A DNA stretch of 64,000 nt, taken from Chloroflexota bacterium. GTDB taxonomy: Bacteria; Chloroflexota; Dehalococcoidia; Lucifugimonadales; UBA3495. The notes under the pieces were generated by a model. The model made no database searches and was not told the origin of the DNA. It worked only from the letters and a program-made list of their open reading frames with translations. Both the position numbers and the translations under genes were made by a program. Where the stretch lies: positions 149,996 to 213,995 of the forward strand of contig JAPPGG010000045.1 of assembly GCA_028875055.1 (NCBI GenBank), given 5' to 3'. Every line of letters begins with the position of its first letter. Within the stretch, counting starts at the first letter, position 1. Positions 51,709 to 61,326 of the stretch are shown piece after piece.

Positions 51709-52560
51709 ATGTCGACTCCGTGGGAAGATCTCGGGGCACAGAAATTCGAGGATATGGTGTCGGTGCTACTCCGCCGCCTGCATCCCAACTCCCAGCGAAT
51801 CGATGGCAAGGGAGGTGATGGTGGCCGGGACGTGCAGATTGTCCACGTGGGAGAAAGTTCCATCGCCAACGCCTTCGAGTTGAAGTCCTTCACTGGCCGG
51901 ATGTTTCCGGGTAGGCGCAACCAGGTGAAGCGCTCCTTAGAGCGAGCCGCTGCCCTTGATCCTTCAAGGTGGACACTCATAGTGCCCATCGATCCCACGC
52001 CTGCCGAGTGGGAGTGGTTTCTAAAGCTGCGGACGAGCCACCGCTTCCCGCTCGAATGGCGAGGGAAAACATGGCTAAACGAAAAAATGGCGGCGCATCC
52101 GGACATTTGCAAGTATTTTCTCGAAGGGACAAAAGGCGAGGTGTACAGCTTGCTCCTGCAACTTCACAAAGAAAAAGCAATCCTTCTTAGCGTTCCCGAC
52201 GCGGTTCCACGGCTGGAATCACTCCGCGAGCGACTAAATGAAATCGATCCCTACTACCGCTACGAACTAGCCACGGTGACCGGAAAGGCGAACAAGTGGC
52301 CTTCGGATGTAGTCTTCTCAGTACGTCGGGGAGATGTGAGAGTGGACGTTTATCCGAAATACTGCGGGGCGGTCAAGGATCTTCCTGTTTCCATGAGAGC
52401 CACGGTCGCAGTTGGACCTGAAGACCTTTCGATTCTGGAACCGTTGGGTTATGGTCTGGAGACCACGATTCCCCATCGAATGATCAGCGGCATGACAGTA
52501 GACTTGCCGGGTGGCTTGGGTGGAGACTTCAGTGGGGGGAATTCAACCTCTTCCCCGTAG
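51709..52560 (+). CDS. PD-(D/E)XK nuclease-like protein, N-terminal part (frameshifted)
   Basis: 283 codons in one frame. Residues 13-60 contain FEDMVSVLLRRLHPNSQRID, then GGDGGRDVQI and FELKSF, matching the D...ExK core of Mrr/restriction-type nucleases (catalytic Asp, Glu and Lys near residues 37-58). The rest (LLQLHKEKAILLSVPDAVPR, YRYELATVTGKAN) is an unrecognised domain. The frame ends soon after a G6 run at 52533-52538, and the reading EFNLFPVDKELDDSII continues in the -1 frame into the next ORF, so this is probably half of one gene. Function is likely DNA degradation or defence. GAGAGAGA precedes the ATG. Confidence 0.72.
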   Translation: MSTPWEDLGAQKFEDMVSVLLRRLHPNSQRIDGKGGDGGRDVQIVHVGESSIANAFELKSFTGRMFPGRRNQVKRSLERAAALDPSRWTLIVPIDPTPAEWEWFLKLRTSHRFPLEWRGKTWLNEKMAAHPDICKYFLEGTKGEVYSLLLQLHKEKAILLSVPDAVPRLESLRERLNEIDPYYRYELATVTGKANKWPSDVVFSVRRGDVRVDVYPKYCGAVKDLPVSMRATVAVGPEDLSILEPLGYGLETTIPHRMISGMTVDLPGGLGGDFSGGNSTSSP

Positions 52561-52568
52561 ACAAGGAG

Positions 52569-53363
52569 TTGGATGACTCCATTATACTCTCGATGAGCGT
52601 TATGTCCCGGGATGCTGTGGTAGCCAGTTACCCGGTCCAGCTGAAGGAACGGACAAGCGGTTTCAGAGGCTCCGTCTTTTCAGGGACTGATAGCACTGGC
52701 TGGCTGTCGATGCGGCTAAAGGTAGATGTGGTGGACGAGGATCTTGAGGCCGAATTTAAGGTCAGTCCGCAGTCCGGGATGCCCAGCGATCTGATTCCGC
52801 TCTTCCAGTGGCTGGACGCATTTCAGGCAACTCGCCAACTCCGCATTAGATGGCCAGAGGGTTTTGAGGCGCATAGTGAGATCAGCGGGCCTTTCTGGAC
52901 GGAGGGAAATCCGGTCAGATTCGCAGAGGCGCTGGCGTACTTGCAGGAGCGTACTGGCATCTACTGGAATATGCCGCTTTCTTATACTGATGAAGAAGCT
53001 TCTGAAATATTGACCATTGCGGCGCTGATGAAGGGAGAAATTATCGATTTCAGTTGGAATGGGCTCAATCTGAATTTGGACCAGACGTTCCCGGTGGCTA
53101 GGGATCTGGGCAACGGCCTTCCGAGACCGTCCATGCTGGAGCATGAAATCTTTCTCCAGCAAGAAGGGGGTAAGATTCCGATAGGGCGTATGAGGACTGT
53201 TCTCGAATCGGCCCGCCTAGCGGATCCGGGAACTTTTCGACAAGACCTGACGACCGATAGGCTCGCTCCTCTAGCCGTACGCCTTGTCCCAGGAGACAGC
53301 GATAGGGCACAAAGAATGTTGGTGACTCAAGCCCCGGAAATGCATAAGGAGTCGATGTTATAA
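52569..53363 (+). CDS. C-terminal part of the frameshifted nuclease-like protein
   Basis: Continues the preceding protein after a -1 shift. In this frame the coding reading already begins before 52540 (EFNLFPVDKELDDSIILS), so the GTG/ATG-like start at 52569 is artificial. 264 codons from 52569. It contains FQWLDAFQATRQLRIRWPEG and YTDEEASEILTIAALMKGEI, with no recognised domain. The last residues read QAPEMHKESML. It is best treated as one protein of about 550 residues with the upstream ORF. Confidence 0.6.
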   Translation: MDDSIILSMSVMSRDAVVASYPVQLKERTSGFRGSVFSGTDSTGWLSMRLKVDVVDEDLEAEFKVSPQSGMPSDLIPLFQWLDAFQATRQLRIRWPEGFEAHSEISGPFWTEGNPVRFAEALAYLQERTGIYWNMPLSYTDEEASEILTIAALMKGEIIDFSWNGLNLNLDQTFPVARDLGNGLPRPSMLEHEIFLQQEGGKIPIGRMRTVLESARLADPGTFRQDLTTDRLAPLAVRLVPGDSDRAQRMLVTQAPEMHKESML

Positions 53364-53682
53364 GCCGTATTCAGAGAGGGATGACAAGTTCCCAGAAGGA
53401 TATTACAAGCGAGGTACTCGCCGTCATGCTCTGGAAAGCGTATAAGGCTATCGTATCCGCGAGGACATCGCGAAGACGCCCTCAGAATTTTGTGGGACTA
53501 TCCAGCAAGGTAAGTTGACCCGGCACTTGGGTGTGGGGCAAGCCAACATGCCCAATTAAATTCCGTCATTTCCGTGAAAGCGGAAATCCACAGGGCAGCG
53601 CGAAAGATTCCCTTTCCCCACTTTCACGAGAGCAAGTATTGTCGGGGTGCCCGGCAAGGAGCCAAGAGCAGGAAGCGTGTCC
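53364..53682. other. Intergenic region with a short palindromic repeat
   Basis: About 320 nt holding the palindrome at 53565-53590 and no supported gene. Confidence 0.35.
53565..53590. repeat. REP-like palindrome
   Basis: GTCATTTCCGTGAAAGCGG followed by AAATCCA. The core ATTTCCG/CGGAAAT is a perfect 7-bp stem around TGAAAG, the same GTCATT...GGAAATCC layout as other dispersed palindromes in the window. Confidence 0.6.
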
Positions 53683-54783
53683 ATGCAAATCGGCATGTTC
53701 TACCAGATGCAGGTCCCCAGGCCGTCGTCCCGTTCCTACGAGGCTGACCGGTTCCTGGAAATGCTTGACCAGGTGGCCTACGCTGAAGAGCTGGGCCTGA
53801 GCAGCGTCTGGATGGCCGACCACCAGTTCCGTACCGAGTGGTCCCACTCCAGCGCCCCCGACGTAACCCTTGGCGCATTGAGCCAGCGCACCAGCCGGAT
53901 GCGCCTGGGCATCGCAGTGGTGGTGCCCCCGGTGCAGCACCCTCTCCACATCGCAGCCCGCACCGCCACCCTGGACATTCTCAGCAAGGGAAGGGTTGAC
54001 CTGGGCGTGGGCCGTTCCGGCTACCCCTACCAGATGGCCGCTTTCGGTACAGACCTGAAAGACGCCACCGGAATGGTGGACGAAGCCCTGGAAATCATCC
54101 CGCAGGCATGGACCGAGGGAGAGTTCACCTACCAGGGGAACCACTATAAAATTCCCTTGCGCGAGGTCCACCCCAAGCCGGTCCAGCAGCCCCACCCGCC
54201 CATCTGGCTCGGTTGCAGCCAGGAAGACACCTTCAGGAAGGCGGGACTCATGGGCCTGGGCTGCCTGGCAATGGCCGGCGGCGGGGCTACAGGACTGGCT
54301 CCTCTCGTCCAAGCCTACCGGGGCGGCATCCGGAACGCCGGTCCGACCACCGGGGTTGTCCACAACCGCGTCTCCGTAAGCGCCGTGGCCATCTGCGGGG
54401 AGTCCCGCAAGAAGGTTCAGGAACGCTCGGCCGAATTGATCGACTGGTACCGCCACCAGCAGGCACTGCGGGACGTCCGCGTGTGGAGCGAGCAGGACCC
54501 GTCCCGCGTTCCCGAAGACTACCAGTGGCACTACACCCGCTCCACCGCGACCGACTCCCCAAAGCGCGAGGAAACATCATCCCTCGACCAGATAAGGAGT
54601 GGACGCTACTGCATCGGCGACCCCGACGACTGTATCCGCTACCTGGAAACATATGCCGAGGCGGGCGTGGACGAGGTCATGCCCCTGTTCCAGGTGGGCG
54701 GCATATCCCACGAGGAAGTGATGGACACGCTGCGTCTCTTCGGCAAGCACGTCATCCCCCACTTCAATGCGAAGGCAGGTTAG
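53683..54783 (+). CDS. LLM-class flavin-dependent oxidoreductase
   Basis: A 366-residue luciferase-like monooxygenase: MQIGMFYQMQVPRPSSRSYE at the N terminus, LGLSSVWMADHQFRTEWSHS, MRLGIAVVVPPVQHPLHIAA and RVDLGVGRSGYPYQMAAFGT in order. The ATG at 53683 follows CAGGAAG; a TTG-like start 12 codons earlier is less likely. The C-terminal part (PDDCIRYLETYAEAGVDEVM) is the usual family end. Substrate unknown, reduced flavin required. It is the third unlinked LLM paralogue in the window. Confidence 0.92.
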   Translation: MQIGMFYQMQVPRPSSRSYEADRFLEMLDQVAYAEELGLSSVWMADHQFRTEWSHSSAPDVTLGALSQRTSRMRLGIAVVVPPVQHPLHIAARTATLDILSKGRVDLGVGRSGYPYQMAAFGTDLKDATGMVDEALEIIPQAWTEGEFTYQGNHYKIPLREVHPKPVQQPHPPIWLGCSQEDTFRKAGLMGLGCLAMAGGGATGLAPLVQAYRGGIRNAGPTTGVVHNRVSVSAVAICGESRKKVQERSAELIDWYRHQQALRDVRVWSEQDPSRVPEDYQWHYTRSTATDSPKREETSSLDQIRSGRYCIGDPDDCIRYLETYAEAGVDEVMPLFQVGGISHEEVMDTLRLFGKHVIPHFNAKAG

Positions 54784-54987
54784 TCCTCCGGCAGCCCGGC
54801 AATATAGATGGTCCCATTCCCTGCCCTTGCTATTACTCCAGCGTTTGCGAGGGTGTGGGAATTGAGATCTCACGCCCATCAAGTGGGGAGAGGCTTAGTG
54901 CGCTGGCGCCCGAGTCCACTGCTGCGGCAATGAGCGTTTGTCACACACCCTCTTAAACCATGGATTCCAGATAGCGGCAAGGCAGGG

Positions 54988-56562
54988 TTAAGCCGGGGCA
55001 ATCCATTCGACGGCACGTTCCCCAATCATGATAACTGTGGCGTGGCTGCCGCCTGACCTGGTAACCCGCGGCATCACCGACGCATCGACCACCGACAACC
55101 CCTGTACACCCTTGACCCTGCAGTATTGATCAACCACCGCCATTGGGTCGGAATCCGGACCCATCTTGCATGTGCCGGACACATGCCTGGCTGTTCCCAC
55201 CGTTTGGCGTATGTAGATGTCCAAAGCGTCGTCGTCGGCCACAATGTCATCCGTTGGGTGGAGCCGGTAATCGGCCACGTCTCGATACGCATCGGTTTCA
55301 AGGAATCCGATCGCCATTCGGATTCCTTCCCGCACCCGGCGAATGTCGTTTGGGTGCTGCAGATAGCGGTAGTTGAACTCTGGCTGCACTGAGGGATCGG
55401 CCGACGCAAGCCTGACGTAGCCTGAGCCGTCGGGCAGGCCGAGGGTGCACGAGATTCGCGCGACCCGGTCCGGGGGAACATCGTCGTTGAGGGACTTGGT
55501 CCGGAAACCGGGGACGCGCTCCGGCCGCTCGTCAACAATGGGGGTGGTCCTCAGCAACATGTCATTGACTTCGTTGGATCCGTCGGAGGTGTAGTGCAAA
55601 CAAAAGCGCGCCGCGTCGGCATCGGAAGTCAAGGTCATTCCGTCTTTGACCTTATAGGTAATCTGGGCGCTCAGGTGGTTGAACAGGTTCTGTCCCACAC
55701 CGGGAAGCTCGTGAACGAGCGGTATGCCAAATTGTTCAAGTTGGTCCTTGGGGCCGATTCCCGATAGCATCAGCAGGTGGGGCGATTTGATTGCCCCAGC
55801 GCTCAACACAACCCGCTCCGCTTCAACGTTGAAAATCTCGCCTCCGCTTTCCACTTCGACCCCAACGGCCTTCAGATCCTTGATCAATACCTTCCTGACG
55901 AAAACCCCTCCCCTCACCGTCAGGTTGAGATGGTGGCGCATGGGATTGAGGTGAGTGATAGCGGCGCTCATCCTCCAGCCGTCCAGGTTGTTCGAGGGCC
56001 ACACGCCAATGCCCGAGGGGTTCGGGCCATTGGTATCCTCCACTGTCCCGTAGCCCGCCGCCAAGCAGGCTGCGTGGAAGGCCTTTTGGATGTCTGACCA
56101 GGGCCCGGATTGGCGACGCCTTACCGGCATCGGCCCGTCGGTCCCATGAAAATCATCCCGAATGTCGAGATCGTGCTCGGATTTTCTGAAGAAAGGGAGA
56201 ACCTTGTCATAAGACCATTCTTCGTTGCCCATAGCGGACCAGGAGTCGAAATCCTCGGGCAGCCCCCTTTGCATTGCCTGGCCGTTGATGGACGACCCGC
56301 CTCCGATCACCTTGCCCTGCGCCACGTGGATCTCCCCTTGTTCCTCGGTGATCGTTCCCCGCAGGGCCCAGTTATGCTCCGAGTCCGGGGATTCTGCGAA
56401 ACTGGTGTAGCCGAACTTTATCTCGTCGGGAAGATTGGCTGGATCTGGGTAATCCGGCCCGGCTTCCAGCAACAGAACGGAGGTATTCGGGTTTTCGGCC
56501 AATCTGCTGGCCAACACCGATCCTGCGGCGCCCCCACCGACAATAACAACGTCATATTTCAT
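54988..56562 (-). CDS. GMC-family FAD oxidoreductase (choline dehydrogenase-like)
   Basis: A 524-residue GMC flavoenzyme. The ADP-binding fold is VVIVGGGAAGSVLASRLAEN, followed by LLLEAGPDYPDPANLP, the FAD motif GGGSSINGQAMQRGLPEDFD and the catalytic His in GTARHVSGTCKMG (about residue 465). The second catalytic position near the C terminus is in GGSHATVIMIGERA (His). It oxidises an alcohol with FAD. The relation to choline dehydrogenase is by family only. AGGGCTT gives a weak ribosome site. Confidence 0.94.
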   Translation of the reverse strand: MKYDVVIVGGGAAGSVLASRLAENPNTSVLLLEAGPDYPDPANLPDEIKFGYTSFAESPDSEHNWALRGTITEEQGEIHVAQGKVIGGGSSINGQAMQRGLPEDFDSWSAMGNEEWSYDKVLPFFRKSEHDLDIRDDFHGTDGPMPVRRRQSGPWSDIQKAFHAACLAAGYGTVEDTNGPNPSGIGVWPSNNLDGWRMSAAITHLNPMRHHLNLTVRGGVFVRKVLIKDLKAVGVEVESGGEIFNVEAERVVLSAGAIKSPHLLMLSGIGPKDQLEQFGIPLVHELPGVGQNLFNHLSAQITYKVKDGMTLTSDADAARFCLHYTSDGSNEVNDMLLRTTPIVDERPERVPGFRTKSLNDDVPPDRVARISCTLGLPDGSGYVRLASADPSVQPEFNYRYLQHPNDIRRVREGIRMAIGFLETDAYRDVADYRLHPTDDIVADDDALDIYIRQTVGTARHVSGTCKMGPDSDPMAVVDQYCRVKGVQGLSVVDASVMPRVTRSGGSHATVIMIGERAVEWIAPA

Positions 56563-57418
56563 AAGCCCTCCATATATGCTTCATCTTCTGACACCGGATA
56601 TTCCAGCTTTAACTGGTCCCGCTGGTGAAAGGACGCTCCGGGGTTTCTCCGATTATAGACCGACACTCTCGATATCGGCCAACCAGCAGGTCCAAAACAG
56701 GGTTGTTGAAAATTATTGCCGGTCTTCGGCACTTGTCAATCCACTTTCGCTCCCGGGTACATGGCCTCGGCCAACAGTACCCGGTTTCAGGCCACGGTCG
56801 GAAAACCGCCGCCAAATCCTGCAGCTGGTCTAACCGGTCCTGATCGTGGCTCAGGGGAAGAGTCATAATTCTCCGCTGTATTCGGGCATTACCGGGGTAA
56901 ATCCAGAAGGGACTTAGACCGCCCATAGCGCCGTCGTTTTCCGCTGCTGCGGCTCAAAAAACGGCCGCCCAGGGATCCGAGACGGCGGCATCAAGGGAAT
57001 TATTCAGATAGCCGCCCAAGCCCCATTCCCTGCCATACCCCGCCTTTTCCACAAGTATTGCACATAAATGAACCACTTTGACTCCCGGTTAACCGGGTAG
57101 TATTATCACCTTGAAATGATATACAGTATTATTAAGCGATGTCCCTTGACTGGCTGCTTGAAGAGTTGGTGTCCCTGGCCGGCGGCGCCGCCCGATAATC
57201 CGTAGCAAATATAAATCCAAAGGCAGGCAGCTAGACGACGCTGTCGTCCTGGGAGAGGCGTCGTGCTTTGCGGCCCCCCATTAACCAACAATATTGATAC
57301 TAACTACCATAAAAGGGGCATTGTAAGACGATGTGAGCGGAGGGGTGTGGGCCCACGAAATCGGCCCCCAGCCCCGCAACGTGCTCGTTCCCCAAACTGA
57401 GACGAAGGTTACGCTTAA
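56563..57418. other. Long intergenic region, no gene recognised
   Basis: About 850 nt. Short conflicting frames only; the longest (105 codons, minus strand, 56926-56609) has no recognisable motif. 57100-57310 is relatively A/T-rich and probably holds the promoter of the large surface protein. No riboswitch I know is recognised. Confidence 0.4.
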
Positions 57419-59319
57419 ATGAACAGCGGGTACCGCCTCCCCCTCTTCATCCTGGCCCTGGCCGCGTTGGTAGCCGTGTTTGCCCTGGCTCCGCCGGGGG
57501 GGTGGCGGCGCAGGAGGACGACAACGACTACGTGGACGTGGCACTGAAACTGGAGGCGCTCACGGAGAGCGTCTCAGGTCGGGAACTATACATCATCGTA
57601 GTCAACCACGGGTCCAGGACCGCTTATGACGTGGAAGTCGTCGTTGATGTAGTGTATCCCGAGAACTCAAGCTTTTTCTCATCGGTGAAGGACGTGTCCA
57701 TCGGGAGCGCGTCTGTCGGGAGCGGTGGATATTCAATCCACTGGACCATACCCGCGCTTGGGGGACTGCAGCGTGCACAGGTTCTCGGGGACATGATTGA
57801 CAAACATTCTATCAGGGACTTTGACAAGAGTGAGTACGTGCATGAATTCGTCGGGGAGGTGACCACGTCATCCTTCGAGAGGAGTCTCCACCGAGAAAAT
57901 AACGAAGATCGGGCCTGGTCCGTCGCAGTCAATCCAGGCGACTTCGACAATGAACCAGCATGGTCAACCTATTCAGTTACTGTGTCGGTGGACAAACAGA
58001 ACCCTTCGCCGGGCGACATCGTCAATTTCACCATCACCGCAAATCATGGTGGAAGAATTGCCGTGATTGACCAGGAGGTTGATATCGAACTGACCAACGG
58101 TTTGGCGGTTGATGAAGATTCTAGCGCCACACCCCCGCGCGAGATAAGCTACACACCGGACGACAGGGCAGATTCTGTGAGTTACAGCAATGGCGTGTTC
58201 AATATCGGAACACTGACATTCTCCGACTACAACCTAAGCCACTCGGTGACCCTGCCAGTAAGAGTGTCAAGCACCGCGGTCGTGAATGAACAGTGCCTGA
58301 CGGCGACGATAACCGGCAACCCCCCGCCGGGTACCGGCGCCCATGACGACGATATATCTGACAACGTGGCGATTTTATGCTTGGGTAGCCACGCGCCGCC
58401 ATACTTCACCAGCGGTGACGTGCAGGAATTCGTCAGTCATCCCTGCGTAGGCAACTCCACCTTCCCTTGCGACAACACGGACGACGTGCGTGTGAGAGCT
58501 ATCGATGTAACCATCGATCCACCGGCCATTCTGGACCCGGGGACACCGCTGATCCATGTTCCGGATACTTCCAAAACAAGGATGTACGATGACGATACAA
58601 ACAGCGTCAATGGTGAGAACATTGTTTCCTGGCAAGTTCCGGTCCAAGTTAGTTATCGCCAGTACACTGATGAACATGAACGATGGACTGATGTGGCCGA
58701 CAGCTTTTCTTATGAGATGACAAGTAAGGTCGACAACTTTGACAAACTTCACATTCGAGTCAGTTGGGCCCAAGCCTTGATGAATGATGGTCAGCGCCAA
58801 GACACATTTCTGGCTACATATGACCCGGGGGCCACTGCTGCCTCTAACGGACCGTTTGATTTGACTGCCGAATTTGAGAATCTTGGCACATATAAGGTGC
58901 AATACTCTATCACCGCCACACACGACAACAACACTGACATGGATACCACCGACGATGAGGAATATTCTGCCACCGGGTTTTACATCTTCCATGTGGGCCC
59001 TATAGGTGATCTGGAGGTTCGGGACGGCGGCGCCAGCCTCCACGCCGCCGCCGATCAGGATGCGCTAACGATAGTCGCCGCCAACAACTACCCCAGCTAC
59101 GAGGGCCATGCTCATGTCACTGGGTTGCCCACTGGCGCGGAGGTTCTCCACATCAACCAGGGCTCCTACGACAGCGCTGCCGGCGAGTGGAACATCGGGG
59201 AATTGAGGGGGCGAGACTACTACCGGTCGCGCGGTGAGCCGGATCGAACCCTCGCACTGAGCGCTTCTGACGGAGACACCGCCGACGTGAATATCTCATC
59301 GGCAAACTACGAGGTCTGA
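57419..59319 (+). CDS. Large surface protein, N-terminal part (signal peptide then CARDB/DUF11-like beta domains; -1 frameshift at a G7 run)
   Basis: An ATG at 57419 opens a good signal peptide (MNSGYRLPLFILALAALVAV, then FALAPPGG). After a G7 run (57496-57502) the mature protein continues one frame back: VAAQEDDNDYVDVALKLEAL. From there 600 residues are intact, with CARDB/DUF11-like beta domains (VSVDKQNPSPGDIVNFTITA) and a second similar unit. The frame ends at TGA (59317-59319) after SSANYEV and resumes in the same frame. Without the shift the long ORF has no signal peptide. The whole protein would be about 1300 residues and exported. Its role is unknown, perhaps adhesion or sensing of polymers. 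Confidence 0.72.
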
Positions 59320-61326
59320 TTCGGCCCCAAGGACAATCCGGGTAACCTGGCCCACACCACGCAAGCCTCCTGCGAGGCCGTGACCAACGCCAGCTGGAAC
59401 TCCACGCCGGTATACGACTACAAATCCGACGACAACACGGCCACCATCACCGCCCGGGCGGGCACCGGCGGTGGTGGAGATGATGCTCCACCCCTGCAAG
59501 AGACCGAAGACAGCAGTGGCGCCAGCATCACCGTCACCTGGGACGCCGTGGAAACCGTCAACAGCGTTCCCGTCTCCCACTACGAAGTCCAGCGGGAGAC
59601 AAACCCCTGGGTAACGGTGGCCGACGACGTGGAGGGTACCGAGTACGTGGACACCGACGTGAACGCCGGCGACACCTATCGGTACCGGGTGCGGGCGGTC
59701 AACGATTGGGACCACAAGGGCCCCTGGTCTGTGCCCATGGAGGGCTCGGTGGCCGAGGTGGAGACCACGACTGAAACGGAGATTGTGTACCGGGATCGGG
59801 TGGTAATAGAACCGGGCGATTCCGACGATTCACAGGACTCCCGCCGCTCCCGGGACGACGACGATGACGACTACGCCCACTTCGCCACCCTGGCCACCAC
59901 CCGGTCGGTGGTCGAGAACAGCGCGGCCGGTTCGCCGGTGGGCAACCCGGTGGTGGCCGAGGCCAACCGGGGCAACCGGGTAACCTACTCTCTGGAGGGC
60001 AGGGACGCCGAGCATTTCGACATCGAGCCCGACACGGGACAGATCCTGGTGGGCGAGGACCTGGTCCTGGACCACGAAGGCGGGCCGGACAGTTACACCG
60101 TGGTGGTGGTGGCCGACCCCCGCCGGGGCAGCACCGACGAGATATCAGTGACCATCACGGTCATCGACGCCCCGGAGACGGGCAGCCTGACCCTGTCGCC
60201 GGAGGGGATGCCCGCGGTGGGGGAGGAACTGACGGCGACATTTGAGCATTCAGACGGCCCTGAGGGAGAAGTAACGGTGGTAAGCTGGCAGTGGCAGCGC
60301 TCCGCCGACGGCCTGGCCTGGACGGTGATTGAAGAGGCCGACGGGGCCACCTACACTCCCACTGAGGCCGACGCCGGGCGCCGGCTGCGGGTGATTGTCA
60401 CCTATTCTCCGCCCGGCGACGAGGGGCTGATTCTCGCCGGCCTGGTAACGCCGCCCCTGCCGGGCGATACGGCCAGTCCGGCGGCTTCCGAGACCCCAGA
60501 CACCACCGTTCCGGCCCCGGCCGACGCCGGAACCGCCGGAGACAATACCATCAGCGCCGTATCCCTGGTTCTCCTGCCCGCCACCGGCCCCCGGGTGGGA
60601 CAGCCCCTGGTGGCCGCGCTGAGCGGCGCCGGCAACCCCGCCTGGTCCAGTTGGCAGTGGCAACGGTCCCTGGACGGCGTCGCCTGGCAGGATATCGAAG
60701 GCGCGATGGTTGACCACTACTATCCCACCGATGCCGATGCCGGACACCTGCTGCGGGTGATCTATACCCACGTACCGGCTGGCAGCGTGAATCCGGCGCT
60801 GGTGGGGGCGTTGACCGAGCGCCTGCCGGGCCAGCCGCCCGAGGCAGCGGCGGTGTCCCAGCCCCAGCCGGTAGCCACGCCCGTGCCGGTGGCAGCGGCC
60901 ACGCCGGTCCCCACGCCCGTACCCACGCCGGTACCGACGCTGGCGCCGACTCCCGCGCCGGCGGCGTCCGAGCCTGCCGCCACCGCGACGCCGGTACCCC
61001 TGCTGGTGACGGCCTCCCGCCTGGCCTCCCAGGGCGTGGGCGTTGGCCCAAGCATGGCTGGCAACCCACCGGATAACGGAAGTGGAGCATCTGCCTCAAC
61101 TATGCCAGGGCAACCGTCGGACTCTCCCACAGCGCCCCAGGGGCCGGATGCCATGCCATTACAGGAGCAGACTGCCGCTGATCCCGGCCTGCCCGAAGCC
61201 AGTGCGGCAGCGGCGGCGCAGGAGGGCGGACGGGGCATGCTGTTCCTGGTGGTGCTGGCCTTCTTCGCAGCGCTGGTTATCAGCGGTGGCTTCGGCTACT
61301 ACCACCTCTGGATGCGGCGGCGCTAA
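59320..61326 (+). CDS. Large surface protein, C-terminal part (Fn3, cadherin-like and Ig-like domains, PT-rich linker, membrane anchor)
   Basis: Same frame as the preceding segment. Directly after the TGA it reads FGPKDNPGNLAHTTQASCEA. An Fn3 domain follows (SITVTWDAVETVNSVPVSHY), then a cadherin-like unit (VVENSAAGSPVGNPVV, GPDSYTVVVVADPRRGSTDE). Two Ig-like repeats are each marked by SWQWQRS and a TPTEADAG/YPTDADAGHLLRV stretch. Next come a long Pro/Thr/Ala linker (VPTPVPTPVPTLAPTPAP) and a C-terminal helix (GMLFLVVLAFFAALVISGGF) with a basic end. Together they give an exported, membrane-anchored adhesin-like protein. If the upstream TGA is a real stop, a GTG at 59380 would be the only start and the protein would lack a signal. 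Confidence 0.72.
   Translation, partial: FGPKDNPGNLAHTTQASCEAVTNASWNSTPVYDYKSDDNTATITARAGTGGGGDDAPPLQETEDSSGASITVTWDAVETVNSVPVSHYEVQRETNPWVTVADDVEGTEYVDTDVNAGDTYRYRVRAVNDWDHKGPWSVPMEGSVAEVETTTETEIVYRDRVVIEPGDSDDSQDSRRSRDDDDDDYAHFATLATTRSVVENSAAGSPVGNPVVAEANRGNRVTYSLEGRDAEHFDIEPDTGQILVGEDLVLDHEGGPDSYTVVVVADPRRGSTDEISVTITVIDAPETGSLTLSPEGMPAVGEELTATFEHSDGPEGEVTVVSWQWQRSADGLAWTVIEEADGATYTPTEADAGRRLRVIVTYSPPGDEGLILAGLVTPPLPGDTASPAASETPDTTVPAPADAGTAGDNTISAVSLVLLPATGPRVGQPLVAALSGAGNPAWSSWQWQRSLDGVAWQDIEGAMVDHYYPTDADAGHLLRVIYTHVPAGSVNPALVGALTERLPGQPPEAAAVSQPQPVATPVPVAAATPVPTPVPTPVPTLAPTPAPAASEPAATATPVPLLVTASRLASQGVGVGPSMAGNPPDNGSGASASTMPGQPSDSPTAPQGPDAMPLQEQTAADPGLPEASAAAAAQEGGRGMLFLVVLAFFAALVISGGFGYYHLWMRRR

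Noticed and set aside
53566..54531. 321-codon open frame on the minus strand
   Set aside because: Antisense to the third LLM oxidoreductase; no motifs.
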